A DNA stretch of 64,000 nucleotides from Aphelenchoides besseyi (taxonomy: Eukaryota > Nematoda > Chromadorea > Rhabditida > Aphelenchoididae). Numbering within the stretch: position 1 is the first letter of the stretch; the number at the start of each line of letters is the position of its first letter. Below the pieces are notes generated by a model, which was not told the origin of the DNA, did no database searches, and was given only the letters and a program-made list of their open reading frames with translations. The translations under genes were made by a program, and so were the position numbers. Shown one piece after another: positions 44,643 through 55,554 of this stretch. The DNA lies in the NCBI GenBank assembly GCA_024699855.1, contig JAMPIQ010000003.1:7812001-7876000 (forward strand). The letters run 5' to 3'.

Positions 44643-44978
44643 ATGTTGTCGTCAGTTTCTTGTTATCCTTTGAGCTTCAATGATTTCTTTGTCGCATTTA
44701 TAGTAATTTCAGTTTTGAATACGCTTGTCTGCTTACATCCATCGGTTGCTCTTGTTCCACGAAGCAAACGGCAGCTTTCAGTTTCTGTTCTCACGCCGAC
44801 AAAGCTTCATTTTGGTACAAGGTACCACAAGCAGCTAAACTTGCTGTTCACTCTTCAATGTGTCGCAATTGCTACACAAGACTCTTGTATAAAAAATTGA
44901 CCATCTTCCAGGCCTCATTTACTACGACTATTAAATGGAGAGTCGAAGAACCGTTTTACTTATCAATTCGTGTTATAG
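44643..44978 (+). CDS. Small secreted protein, possible neuropeptide precursor
   Basis: Exons 44643-44821 and 44912-44978 (90-base intron) give 81 residues. The N-terminus has a hydrophobic core consistent with a signal peptide (FFVAFIVISVLNTLVC). A dibasic site follows (RSKRQLSVSV); the remainder is about 35 residues (TKLHFGTRPHLLRLLNGESK). Signal peptide, KR cleavage site and short peptide tail fit a peptide precursor, but no known peptide family is recognised. Confidence 0.5.
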
Positions 44979-45170
44979 TTGGACGTTCAAATTAGCTTGT
45001 TACCCATCATTATTAGGCAAAATAGTCCAATGTACAAGATTCTGCTTATTTTTCTTCGAATTAAGAATGCTCTTCAAGTTGAGTTGGAAGCTGTCGAAGC
45101 TCTCTTATTTGCATGCTTGTCAATGACAAATCGAATTTCAAGTGTTTATTTTCGTTCCTGCCCAACAGAT

Positions 45171-46824
45171 TCATTTTTCGACCTTGTGCTCCGGTCCTAT
45201 TTCCCCCTTCTCGCTGGGTGTTTTCTCGTCCGTGTTCTCGCCTTCCGACACAATCGAGTCCAGATCCAAATCGTCGAAATTCACTTCCGTCGATTTAGTA
45301 CCCTTCTTTTTGCATGGAGTTCCAGAAGCCGGTTTCAAAATCTACAAGAATTGAATTTGGTAACTAGACAAAAACAACACCTTGAACTCGATGCTCAGTC
45401 CCTCTTGCAAATGCATGATAGCTCCCGAATTGTTGTACTCGCCACAGTAGTTTGGAGCAGAAAAAATTGTGACGAGTTTTCGGTTGGCAAAAAACTCGTA
45501 ACCGTCCTGAATAGAAGGATGATAGTAAATTTCTCAATTTGTTTATTTACCTGAACAACCTGATGGGCTCTGACAATGAGATCAAGTCCGAGAAGTCGAC
45601 AGGCTTCAATGACGGCCGCTGAGTTGAAGTGACTTGAAATCCCACGGGTCGACGGTCCCCAAAGTGCGTCTTTTCCTCCACAGGGCATAGCTGGATCGGG
45701 GTCAGACCAAAGCAAATCGATATGCAATCCCGCTTCACTCGGATCGATGGGTCGAGGTAAATTAAGGAGTTGTTCGATGCTCTTCAGATTGGGAGACAAA
45801 CCGCCGTGCATACAAAGAATACGCTCATCAATCAATGCCGTAAATGGAAGCCAATTGAACACGTCCTGTAATTAAATAGCTGATAGAAGATAAGATGAGA
45901 TTAGTAAGTCACTTGAAAACGTTGCCAAATTTGAGATCCTTTCATGTCTACAGGTTTGACTCCCCAAACAGTGTTGTTGATTGGAATTTGTTGAAAACGA
46001 TCTTCACACTCGTCCGAAAATCCGTACGTTCTATTCACGGCTGAGCATTCATGATTGCCGCGCAACATGTTGATGCGCCATGGATAACGAATCTTCAGAC
46101 ACAAAAGTAGACAAATCGTTTCCAAACTGTGCGGTCCACGATCAACGTAATCGCCGAGAAACAAATAAGACTGGAAAGAACGAATGAAAACAGAAGGAGA
46201 GATGTTAAGTACCGTGTTCTTTGGATCTCCGCACATTTCGAAAATACGCAAAAGATCTGTAAATTGACTAAAAGAAAGTGATTGATAGAAGAATCTGATC
46301 GTATACCCATGAAGATCTCCAACAATGTAGATTGGAGCGTGTAACTGCAGCATCGACTTGGTGGACTTGAAGACCGGAATTGCTCGTGCGATTATCTGTT
46401 CGATAGTCGACGGATCGGTCAAATGATTCTGAACCACGAGATTGCCCTTCGGGTCACGAGAAACGCTGTTCATCAACTTGTGAATCATTTCGTCCAACTT
46501 TAATCGTGGTCCTCGTTTTGCATCTTCTAAAAGACTATTGATTAAGATCGCAACCGAATATTAAAAACCTGCTAACGGATTCTCAATATTCTCCACGGGG
46601 CGAGGATTGACAGTCGGAACGAAACGATCAGTGGTGTTTGTAGACGGTGGACGGGACGACGTGATTGGCGACTGTATTGGACTGAGCGTCGTGTGTGGAG
46701 AAGCAGAAAAAGTTAATGATGGGGACGAGAGAACAGTTGAGTTTTTGGTTTCAGTAGTCGTGCTATGATTTGAATTCAGTGTTTTCTGGGATGTTGTGAC
46801 TGTTGACATGGGAGCCGACTTCAT
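45171..46824 (-). CDS. PP1-like serine/threonine protein phosphatase
   Basis: Seven exons (46824-46569, 46526-46307, 46267-46213, 46170-45913, 45865-45551, 45506-45381, 45341-45171) give 466 residues. A Ser/Thr/Pro-rich N-terminal extension of about 85 residues precedes the catalytic core. The metal-binding and catalytic signatures are intact: GDLHGQF, GDYVDRG, RGNHEC, and the later LWSDPDP and [11 protein letters not shown] blocks of PP1. The tail is Lys/Glu-rich ([12 protein letters not shown]). The N-terminal extension and nematode setting suggest one of the many lineage-specific PP1-like enzymes, often expressed in testis. Start at 46824 follows a TTTTTAG acceptor in the 5' UTR. Confidence 0.9.
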
Positions 46825-46829
46825 GTCGT

Positions 46830-48380
46830 GATTCGAACAGCTAAAAAAAGACCACAGAGTTGTTGGTTGAAAAGAATGAAAACTCACCGAAAGTCGAGAG
46901 CAGAAAGAAGTGCAAACGACTTTGATCGTCGAATTGAAAGCAACTAAACGGATGGAATTTCGTATTTTATAGAAACATTTGAATATGCAGATGTTTGCAT
47001 TTCTAATTTGAGTACTTAAATACAAATAATAACTTAAGCTTCTCTTTATCATCAGCTTCTTAAATTAAGTGTTTCAGTTGATTCCAAAGCGGATGTTACC
47101 TTCTAGTGCTCGCAACAGATCAATTCATCTACACGCAAGAAGATCTTAGTTTCTGAATCGTTCGACATTAACCGAGAACGTTAAGTTTATTTGTTCACAT
47201 TCTTCCATTTAATCTAAACTTTCAAAACGTTTGCAATGAACATTGATTGGCCATTGAACTACCTAAAAGCTATGTACAATATGAGCCATAAAATAGAAAT
47301 AACGCATATGAGCGTTCAAAGTCGAGACTTTTAATTGATAGTCAATAACAATACAGAACTTCGAAAATAACCGTTGACAAAGATCTAACCGACATTTAAA
47401 GAAACGAGGAATTTCAATGATAATAAAACAGTAATCGGCAAAATGGCACCAAAATGTACGGAAGACTTTCAAGAACGTGAAAACAGAAGACCGTCCTTCA
47501 CTACGCGAATAAACTTTTGACACCGAAATGACCCAATTTCCTAATGCTTAAATAAGCTTCATGACATTGTTTACGCATCTATATACCAGTAATTTTCATA
47601 ACCATAATCAAGTTCTTTTACTTTTCTATTAACTGAATTAGTTTTCATAGTATTAGTTAAAGTTACTGTACTTCTCCTTGAGATACTTTTTGACTGGTCA
47701 AATTACAACCAAATGAATGACTCACATTCCTTCGCCCGGAAATGACGAACTGATTCGTATTTCCTCGACTATTACATCAATGAACTTCACTTTTGATCTT
47801 CACTCAAAGTGACGAATCAAATTCAAAAGCACCTTATTCTTTGTTCGATCTAATGCGACCGGGAACTACTGTTGCGAATGTTTGTTGGTCTTAAACCGTA
47901 CGGTTTTTCGAGAAATTAATGGTTGGTTTTTATGTGAGAACGTCATTGCGCGAGTTTGAGCGCTTACTTTTGGCTCATTCATCAACTACGAAGTTTGAGC
48001 CACGCTCAGTGTTACAATTCTGTTTACCCTTACGTTCATTGGTCTACTTTTCCGGTGTTCAAGACTAATAAATCACAAGGGTTACGCGTTTGTATGTATT
48101 TAATCATACGGTCAAAGTCTTTCTTCAGCGATGTTTCTTTTTAAAATAACGTCTACAAGCAAAATTTCGTGGGCTACCTTTTTTACATATTCTTATCATT
48201 GTTTATTCAATATAAACTGTGTATACATCGTGAGCTTAGTTATTTGATTATGTTTGGTAGAGAACTCGGACGTGACTAGTGATCCCGGAAACCGAAAAGC
48301 TCCAATTGAGTTTGCTATTATAATCTCGCGTTATCGTGTATCAGATTTACAACTGTATAGTTTTCTTATTGCTGTTTTAG
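46830..48380. other. 1.5 kb intergenic between divergent phosphatase and transporter genes
   Basis: Shared 5' region of two divergent genes; AT-rich, no supported gene. Confidence 0.4.
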
Positions 48381-48388
48381 TAATTACA

Positions 48389-50121
48389 ATGGCTAAAGTG
48401 TTCGAAAATCGGTATCGTTATTTGATCCTAGCCACGGGTTGTTTGGGATTAACATCCATCTCGTCGAATATGCTCGCGTTCAACATCGCTCAAGTTTGTA
48501 TGGGATCCGAGTACTTCAACCATACCAATCAAACAGTACGTTTACTTTGTCTATCTTCAGTGGTTATCATGCAAATTTAGTGTTTAATGGGTGTTCCATT
48601 GGACTACACACCGTACGAAGTTTCATTGATCAATTTGGCTGTGGCAATCGGTTCGTTATCTGCGTCTAGAAATGTTTAGAATCATTTTTAGGTGCTGCAA
48701 TTGCTACTTTAATATTCAGCGAAGCCTATGTTAGAATCGGAACGAAGTGGCCATTTTTTGTGGCGGGAATGCTCTCAGTTTTCGCAACAGCTCTCATACC
48801 AGTGGCTGCCGAGTTCCACTTCTACGCACTGTTGGCTTTTCGATTTCTGCAGGTTTGATGACTGAGCTTGACGACAAATATACGGTTTTAGGGCATCAGT
48901 TTTGCGGCAGATTTTGCTGCCGTTGGTTCTTTGTGTTCAAGTTGGGCATCACTAAAACAAAATGGATTATTTCTTGGCTTCTTAACTGCCTATTCACCTG
49001 CGAGCTCTGCTCTAACCAATTGGATCGGTGGAGTAGTAAGTGGTGTGTGTATTGAATAAATCATTGCTCACTTTAGATCTGTAAATCGTCGTATGGATGG
49101 CCAATGGTCTTCTATGTTCACGCGATCAGTGGATTCCTTGTTTTCGTTTTATGGTTTTTGGTTTATTACGACAAACCGCAGGATACACAGAAAGTGTCTC
49201 CAATTGAGTTGGAGAAAATTCAACGAAACAAAAATCGTGATCAGATCGATGGAACAAAGAAGATCCCCTATAAAGTAAGTTTCGAACATTTTTGATCAAA
49301 CCATTTGGTTTAGTTGTTGTTGACCGATGTGCGTATTTGGAGCATTTGGTTCAGTGCATTTGCTGAGATATTCTCCACTAGTTTCCTTTCTGTTCATTCA
49401 CCATATTACATCAAGAATGTTCTTCAGTACAGTGCAGAAGAAACGGGAAACTTTTCGGCTTTGAGTCGCTTGGTAGGTTGACAATCACTTCACTATTATT
49501 TCGAGTTTTTAGGTTCAAATCCCCGTACGTTTGATTTGTGGTGAAATGAGCGATCGAATAACATTTCTGAGTGAAAACCTTAAACTCATCGTCTTTAACA
49601 CAATCACAGTTGGCGGTGCTGGTTTTTCATTTGCAGCAATTGGGTTTATGCCGAAGGAATATCCCATCTTGCCAATTATTGGATTCTGTATGGTGAATGT
49701 AATGACCGGATCAGCTAGCGGTGGATTCTACAAGGCGGCTGTTCTTTACTCGAGGTTTGAGTTTAAAAATTTCATTGATAATCACAACCTACAGACAGTA
49801 TTCCCATTTCGTAATTGCTACCTGTCAGTTTCTAAGATGCATCGCTTTATTTTTGGGACCGGCAATGGTCGCCGTTTTCGTACACGACGAAGAATCACAA
49901 TCGCAGTGGAAAGTCGTGTTCCTGATTATCGCCGCTTTCTTGTTTATGGTGAGTGTAAAATTACTTACAACAAATAAATTGCTTAGGCGACCATTGTTTT
50001 CTGCATGTTTTCAACATCTGAGCCTGCTGTCTACACCGAAGAGTACTTCGTGAACAAGAAAACTGCCTCAGTCTACATGATGGAAACCGGCGCTAGCAAA
50101 AAGAACGGATGGTTAATTTGA
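48389..50121 (+). CDS. slc-17: Major facilitator superfamily transporter, SLC17-like
   Basis: Nine exons (48389-48535, 48581-48650, 48692-48852, 48892-49035, 49077-49274, 49314-49472, 49513-49754, 49795-49948, 49987-50121) with introns of 39-45 bases give 469 residues, the usual size. The protein is hydrophobic with about 12 helices. It opens with RYRYLILATGCLGLTSISSN and has a glycosylation site (NHTNQT) in the first outside loop. The ASLKQNGLFLGFLTAYSPAS block, the loop YDKPQDTQKVSPIELE between the halves, and LVQIPVRLICGEMSDR (motif A-like, second half) support the SLC17/vesicular-phosphate transporter group. Start at 48389 follows a TTTTAG acceptor. Confidence 0.88.
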
Positions 50122-50504
50122 AGTCACCAATTCGAACAAAATGAATCTCATCAGACAATGAACTCAATTTCTGTCCAAGATGCCTTAATCCCTCTTATTC
50201 TAAGTGTCACGAGTAGATTTCAAGTAAATATTAGCTATTAAGAAAAATTTAGTTTATTTCCGTGAGCTAGTTGGCAACACCTCTCGTAACGTCGAGCGTT
50301 TAATCATCAAGAATATCTTTTCGAGTGACTGTCGGACTGAAGGGATGAGAAGTGAAAATACTGTTATTCTTTTGTTCTTTTCCTATTTTTACAAGGAGAA
50401 GTCCTAAGTGATCCACGACAGTTTTGGCTGAATTATATATCAGTCTACGCGTAATTTTACGCTGATTTCGAATATCATGCTCATTTTTGCTTAATCGCAA
50501 AACT
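50122..50504. other. Intergenic between transporter and inverted repeat
   Basis: No gene seen. Confidence 0.35.
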
Positions 50505-51153
50505 GACCGAGTTATTGGCCAAAAAACAAAAACACTAATATTGTCAAAATCGTAATATAGATTGCTGATTATCGTATGAAGTCCGTTTATTCTTATCTCA
50601 CTTCATTATGGAGATATTGGCCGTCTTACTTGGCCGAAATTCATTCCGGGTTATATGGTCCGCTGGACTTCCCTTGGAAGTGTGAGCTGCAACAGTCGAG
50701 TGAGTAAGTGGTGGGCTTGCGAACTCTTTTGGAGGTTGCGAGTTCGATTCTCTCTGTTGTCGAATGCAAGTTGCTGTCTTGTATCCACAAAGCAAAAAGG
50801 AAAAGAGTGAATAGTAGGTGACTATGAGGGATCCAACCGACTTTTTTTCTCACTTTTTGGAGTCGTTTTTGTAGAACGCAGCACTTGAAAGTGACGATCG
50901 AAGGAATCGAACTCGCAACCTCCAAAAGAGTTCGCAAGCCCACCACTTACTCACTCGACTGTTGCAGCTCACACTTCCAAGGGAAGTCCAGCGGACCATA
51001 TAACCCGGAATGAATTTCGGCCAAGTAAGACGGCCAATATCTCCATAATGAAGTGAGATAAGAATAAACGGACTTCATACGATAATCAGCATAATCGTTA
51101 CTACGATTTTGACTATATTAGTGTTTTTGTTTTTTTTTGTAATAACTCGGCCA
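50505..51153. repeat. Large inverted repeat (about 250-base arms, 153-base spacer)
   Basis: The left arm 50505-50750 and right arm 50904-51153 are near-perfect reverse complements from CGAATC outward (for example GTCTTACTTGGCCGAAATTC against GAATTTCGGCCAAGTAAGAC). Divergence and small gaps increase at the outer ends. A transcript would form a hairpin of about 250 bp. It may be a foldback transposon or a source of small RNA. Confidence 0.9.
50689..50760 (+). pseudogene. tRNA-like sequence in the left arm (Lys-TTT-like, degenerate)
   Basis: 72 bases. The ends GCAACAG and CTGTTGT pair as a 7-bp acceptor stem. The T-arm contains GAGTTCGATTC, and the anticodon loop would read CTTTTGG (anticodon TTT). 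The anticodon and T stems each have a mismatch and there is no variable loop, so it is probably a pseudogene or SINE head. The right arm carries the inverse of its 5' three quarters only. Confidence 0.4.
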
Positions 51154-51630
51154 ATTCTGTGGGCGCAAAAATGACTTATACAGTAATGCTCAGCTCATCG
51201 AGGCACGTCGATTGATACCAACGACGTCAAATTACAGCGGGGACTGATGACAAGTACTTCTTGTTAGACTCTGAAGGGAAGTCAGCGATCTAAGAATTAA
51301 GTTGCTTATTTGTACAATTGAGTTAACGTTTAGCTTTTTCTGAAACTTTATTGTCTGAAAATAGGTGTGAAAGCGAATAGGCATGGCTCTAGACTTGTAC
51401 AGTTTTCAATGTACAGTTCCTGCAAATCACTCAATGCTTTTTAAATCCAGACAGTAGAAAGCAGTCGCGAATTCTGACAGTCAGCTCGAAACTCCGGTAC
51501 TCCACCTTCCAAACGCTTTCTAGTCAACGACGCTTATAATGGAAAATCTCTCTTACTCTTGACCTGCAACAAAACGTCTGTCATCGACCGTCTAAACAAT
51601 AAATCAGTTGTCAACATTTGAAATGAAAGT
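51154..51630. other. Intergenic
   Basis: No supported gene. Confidence 0.35.
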
Positions 51631-51652
51631 GTTTATTGGGGACAAAAAAACT

Positions 51653-52164
51653 TTACGAATTGTTTGACTCTTTTGATTTGATCGTTTCTTTGTTGGTTGG
51701 TTGTTCGAAGGCCACGAAAACGCCATTCTTAAAGATTGGCATCGGAGCTGATTGCATCCAATTCGGAGTTCGAAGGTCGGTGTCTTCTGAGTCTGTCGAT
51801 GCGTTGAGTTGAATCCCGATATTAACTTCTTCTTCTTCGGCTGTCGTCGTCTTTTCGGACTTATTTGAGGACGAGGTGTGCAGTTTTGAGTTCAGAAACC
51901 CCATTTTCAAGTTTTCGGTCTTCTCAGTTGAACTGCACAGCGTTTTTTTCGTTGACTTGTAAGATTCCGGTTTCTGTGCAGGAGCTGCTTTCGGAATGTT
52001 AACTTGCGGTTCCTCTTCGATCTCCACACTCGCGGTCCGAGTTGTACCCGTAAAGTTGCGAGCAGATCGAAACGCCGACTTTCTATTGTCATTTCGATGA
52101 CTTATTCGGCTATCTGAATGCAGCAACTCGATTTACAGGTACTCTAACCACAGCCCTTACCCAT
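51653..52164 (-). CDS. Unrecognised acidic, Ser/Thr-rich protein with a four-base first exon
   Basis: ATG|G at 52164-52161, a 47-base intron with GTAAGG and CATTCAG, then a long exon 52113-51653; the joined frame is 154 residues. Low complexity: ISHRNDNRKSAF, KTTTAEEEEVNIGIQLNAS, then the better ordered TPNWMQSAPMPIFKNGVFVA near the end. AATAAA on the minus strand (about 51636) follows the stop. No family recognised; the ordered C-terminal motif is the part to search with. Confidence 0.6.
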
Positions 52165-52370
52165 ACGTTTCTTATGAGTGCACTGCAGTTGGAGTGAAAG
52201 AACTGGAGTCGCGACAAGAAAAACGAAAGACGTCAAATTCCAGAAGCACAGCAATAACGTCCAACCTTCGACAAACATCATGCAGCAACTGAATGAATTA
52301 ACACTTCAAAAAGATCACCCAAAAAATTATTTGCATATAGATTTATATAAAAAAACCCAAAAAGAAGAGT

Positions 52371-52456
52371 TGCTCGTGGCAGGAATCGAACCTGCGTCGT
52401 CGCAGCTTTGCAACATCGACCACAATGCGAAGTACTAACCACTATACTACACGAGC
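52371..52456 (-). tRNA. tRNA-His: tRNA-His (GTG) with a 14-base intron
   Basis: On the minus strand GCTCGTG and CACGAGC pair as the acceptor stem, with A as discriminator. The D arm contains GTATAGTGGTTAGTAC, the typical tRNA-His sequence. The anticodon stem TCGCA/TGCGA encloses TTGTGG, giving anticodon GTG. The T-arm is GCAGGTTCGATTCCTGC. Fourteen extra bases (about TCGATGTTGCAAAG) sit at position 37/38, the canonical place for eukaryotic tRNA introns. Total 86 bases. Confidence 0.9.
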
Positions 52457-52579
52457 CAAGGGCAAAACCTCCAAAACTGCTTGTTACTCTCGCTGTTCGA
52501 GCGCTCAAAGCGAAGCGAAGAGGAAGAGCGCCACTGTTGGCGCAAGACGGAGGCAAAGTCTCCGCGACTGTTGAACCCA

Positions 52580-52957
52580 ATGCGGCAAAAGGTGAGTACA
52601 ACAACCGAAACTGATCTTACTTTCGCATTTCAGTCGTCTTCCAGCCGCAGAAACATTCAGAAAGCCGAGAACGATCACGAAATGTTCGTCAAACGCAAAC
52701 GCGCAAAGTCTTCGACTCCGGCAGCTCAAGCAACATCACCAATCCATGAGGAGGATGCAATCGCAGAGATGGAAGAGCTTATTCGTCAGCACTATGACGA
52801 CAAGTTTTCTTGCAGTTTTGGCGAAATTGTCGAAATTGGGCCGATTCTTCCAGTGTGCGACCTAAACAGGTTATTATTCGGGTCAATCAATTTTACTTAC
52901 CATTTTGAAGCATTTGTTGAAACATCTCGCGATGTAGTGGTCGCGTTCTTCGATTGA
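52580..52957 (+). CDS. Possible small protein (conflicts with minus-strand gene)
   Basis: ATG at 52580, exon 52580-52591, a 42-base intron (GTGAGT...ATTTCAG), then a frame to 52957. The product is basic then acidic: RRNIQKAENDHEMFVKRKRA, then EEDAIAEMEELIRQHYDDKF. Splice sites are good, but its second half overlaps an equally well-spliced minus-strand gene (52779-53048), so at most one is fully right or both are real with an antisense overlap. Confidence 0.4.
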   Translation: MRQKVSTTTETDLTFAFQSSSSRRNIQKAENDHEMFVKRKRAKSSTPAAQATSPIHEEDAIAEMEELIRQHYDDKFSCSFGEIVEIGPILPVCDLNRLLFGSINFTYHFEAFVETSRDVVVAFFD

Positions 52958-53048
52958 TTTGTTTATTAAGTTGGATCGCAATGGAAATCAATAATAGGAT
53001 CAAGATCATGAAGAGGTAATCAACGTGCGAGTTGTTGACGTAATTCAT
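52779..53048 (-). CDS. Small single-pass membrane protein (76 residues)
   Basis: Exons 53048-52901 and 52861-52779, with a 39-base intron with GTAAGT and CTGTTTAG ends. The protein is MNYVNNSHVDYLF, a helix (MILILLLISIAIQL), then a basic amphipathic tail (NRRTRPLHREMFQQMLQNGR, then CKKTCRHSADE). The layout suggests a type III membrane micropeptide. Not recognised. Confidence 0.5.
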
Positions 53049-53059
53049 TTCAACTACAA

Positions 53060-53780
53060 AGATCAATAAAATCAATTACCAAACAAACACGAAACGCCCG
53101 ACAATTTCAAGATCAATTCAAGGCACGAATGCAAAAAACGAACGTACGCGCAGAGTACAAAACGGCGTACGCGATGGACTTCGAAAAACATCGACGGCAA
53201 AGTCCGATTAACACACACGCGAAGACGTTCGACTCTTCTCTGCGAACCACTTTGTTGATCGAAACAACTTGGCTGTTTACGGAACAGTTTGTTGTTCGGG
53301 TCAACATGTTTGTAGACGCAAATTTTTCCATCTGCCCTACGATCTGACTGGTCGGAGGAAAAGTGAAAAGGCATTTTAAGGCCGCGGCAGTTTTTCTACA
53401 AGAATCGTCAGTGAACATCTTTTCGTTGCAACGCAACAACAACAAGTGATCTTTCCATCAGAGAAGACACTTGAATGTTTTTTGTTCCGCAGCTGCAGTT
53501 TCTTTTGATCGTCGGCAAAACCACTGGTCAACACCTGCTTGCCAGTGCTTTTGTTGTTGCGCAACGCACCGAAGAACTTTCGATTATGATTGTCGTTGAA
53601 TTTGTTTGACGTCGCGAACAGAAAGTAAAAGGTGCAATTGGAGACAATCGTTTAATACAAAGGATACAATTTTCGACGAGATTACCGACTTTGTTGATAG
53701 ACTGAATGGTAAACATCAGATGGGTTATTAATTTCCTAGTTTGTTCAATGTGAAATCATTTAAAGCAAAGTCACAAATGC
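53060..53780. other. No gene supported
   Basis: Several mutually antisense frames between 53072 and 53564 have no splice support. Left as unknown. Confidence 0.35.
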
Positions 53781-53787
53781 GAAAGAC

Positions 53788-54420
53788 ATGTTGAGCGATT
53801 TGAAGGACGATATTTCTGAAGAAATCGATTCTTTGGGCAAAGAAGCAAAAGGAGTTTTTGAGGAAGTAAATGTGAGTAATTGAAAATATCTCGACGAACA
53901 CGTTGCTCAGAGTGCTTTCAACGAAGTTTCTTAAACATCGAAAAAGAAACACGAAAATTTGGTTGGCAAAATCATTGCCCAACCCTACCAGCAGTCGATT
54001 TGGTGAACAAATCAGTCTTTAAGGTTATTATGAGTTAAACCTCAAAACCATTGAACAATCGTCGTTATATCAAAACATAGAAATTCAATTGTTTAAAGTC
54101 GAATGGGTAGATGATGTTTTATTGACTATCAGTGGAGGGGAACAAGACTAATCAACTGGGTCATTTATGGTGTGATTGTTCTCTTGCATCGTATCCATAG
54201 AAAGTTCCTCAGTGCGCTTCTTTTCTTGCGTTTTCCTCGATTTACCATTAAAGAATTGAGTTTGTGCGATTTGACAGACGGCACAATACGAACCGTTGGA
54301 ATACGATAAATACAAGCAAGATGGTAAGTGTATCCACTGAACACTTCTTATGCAGATGAAATTCGTGAAGGAGGTGCCAGAATCCACGTTTTCACTCGTG
54401 CCAATTTAATCACAACCTAA
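53788..54420 (+). CDS. Unresolved small gene, plus strand (exons uncertain)
   Basis: At the 3' end, exons 54278-54323 and 54356-54420 join in phase across a 32-base GTAAGT...TGCAG intron. They encode YEPLEYDKYKQDDEIREG, then GARIHVFTRANLITT and stop, followed by AATAAA at about 54424. At the 5' end, an ATG at 53788 opens an amphipathic helix (LSDLKDDISEEIDSLGKEAK) ending at a GTGAGT donor. I cannot join the two halves in phase, so they may be separate genes. Confidence 0.35.
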
Positions 54421-54527
54421 ACAATAAATCCGTTTCCAGTTTCTATCTCTCACGTTTGTTGTCTTTGGCTTTCAATGTTTTTGAAAATCATGCACGAGCG
54501 TGCCACTCGAGTCTTCAACTGAAATGA

Positions 54528-55052
54528 CTAATGAAAAGAGGAAACGGAATAGAACGGCACTTTTTTGATTTTCGGAAAGGTGATGATCTTCACCTCGTAG
54601 TAAGTCGGTGGAATCGGATACCTAAAGGCCCCTTCCGACTGTTTCTTGACCTGAAATAAAAGTTGATCAGAAAGAGAAGCACAACTACAGACCTTATTTT
54701 TTGGCTGAATGGATGAAGGTCGGTGGGGCGAGACATCGAATTCTTTGATGGTGTTCACTGAAATGGTCGTTTGATTTCGGTTCGTACGTCTTGCTTTTGT
54801 TTTTACCTTTCAAGCGCGTTAATGAGAAGACGAGATCACTGCTTCAACATGTGCCGGAGAGTTTTGGTTCGGAGTCTTGTCTGGAGTCTTTGATGGAGTT
54901 GCAGGGTTTGATGAAACAGCTGACGGAGTGACCGAACATGTTGCTGGAGTTGACCTTATCTCTTTTCGTCGTTTAGTCGTATTGTCAGCTTTTGGCTTCT
55001 TGCTTCCACTGCTCAAAACCCCGGAAACCAGAGCACCGCCGTTCGGACTCAT
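54528..55052 (-). CDS. Unrecognised basic, Pro/Ser/Thr-rich protein (splicing partly unresolved)
   Basis: First part from ATG 55052: MSPNGGALVSG, then KKPKADNTTKRRKEIRSTP, a Ser/Thr/Pro tract, to about 54820. A downstream part reads DLVFSLTRLKVNTIKEFD, across two good introns (GTAAAA...TTTCAG at about 54807-54760; GTCTGT...TTTCAG at about 54692-54650), then VKKQSEGAFRYPIPPTYYEV and a stop at 54528. The link between the two parts near 54830 needs a frame change I could not explain by a standard intron. Likely nuclear. Confidence 0.45.
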
Positions 55053-55059
55053 TTAAACT

Positions 55060-55550
55060 GGTAAACTGAAAGCAAAAAGTGATTGGATTTTAGGTTGCAG
55101 AAATTTGCATAACTTTTGACTATATTCAATTTATGTCTCAAATATTGAACGAAATTAACGTTGACAAGTTGTTATTTAAGTACACTCGTCTATCAGGCGC
55201 ACAGGTTTTAAAAATGAAGAGTACTTTATGTTGTTCAGAAGCCTCTTTAGACAACTCGAGAAGCATCATGAGTTCTTAGTTTTTTGTTACTAGCTCATTT
55301 TCTGGCCACGTTTTTTGACCGCAATTTTGCGTTGTGGTGTTGGTGCAAGAAGATGCCGGATGGGTGGAGGCGAAGTTTGCACATCCCTTAACGTACACGA
55401 CTTGATAGTCATGAATGATGTGCTGCATAACGAAGACAACCGCACAACACAAATAAACAAAAATCATCAAATTTTATTTCCCGTATTTTATGCAAAAAAA
55501 CAATTATTGCGCAGTTATCATTTTCTGTGGGTTGAAAACTAAACAACAAG
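55060..55550. other. Intergenic between convergent/tandem minus-strand genes
   Basis: No supported gene. Confidence 0.35.
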
Positions 55551-55554
55551 CACT

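Noticed and set aside
45142..45554. Plus-strand frames over the phosphatase 3' end
   Set aside because: Antisense shadows of a clear PP1 coding sequence.
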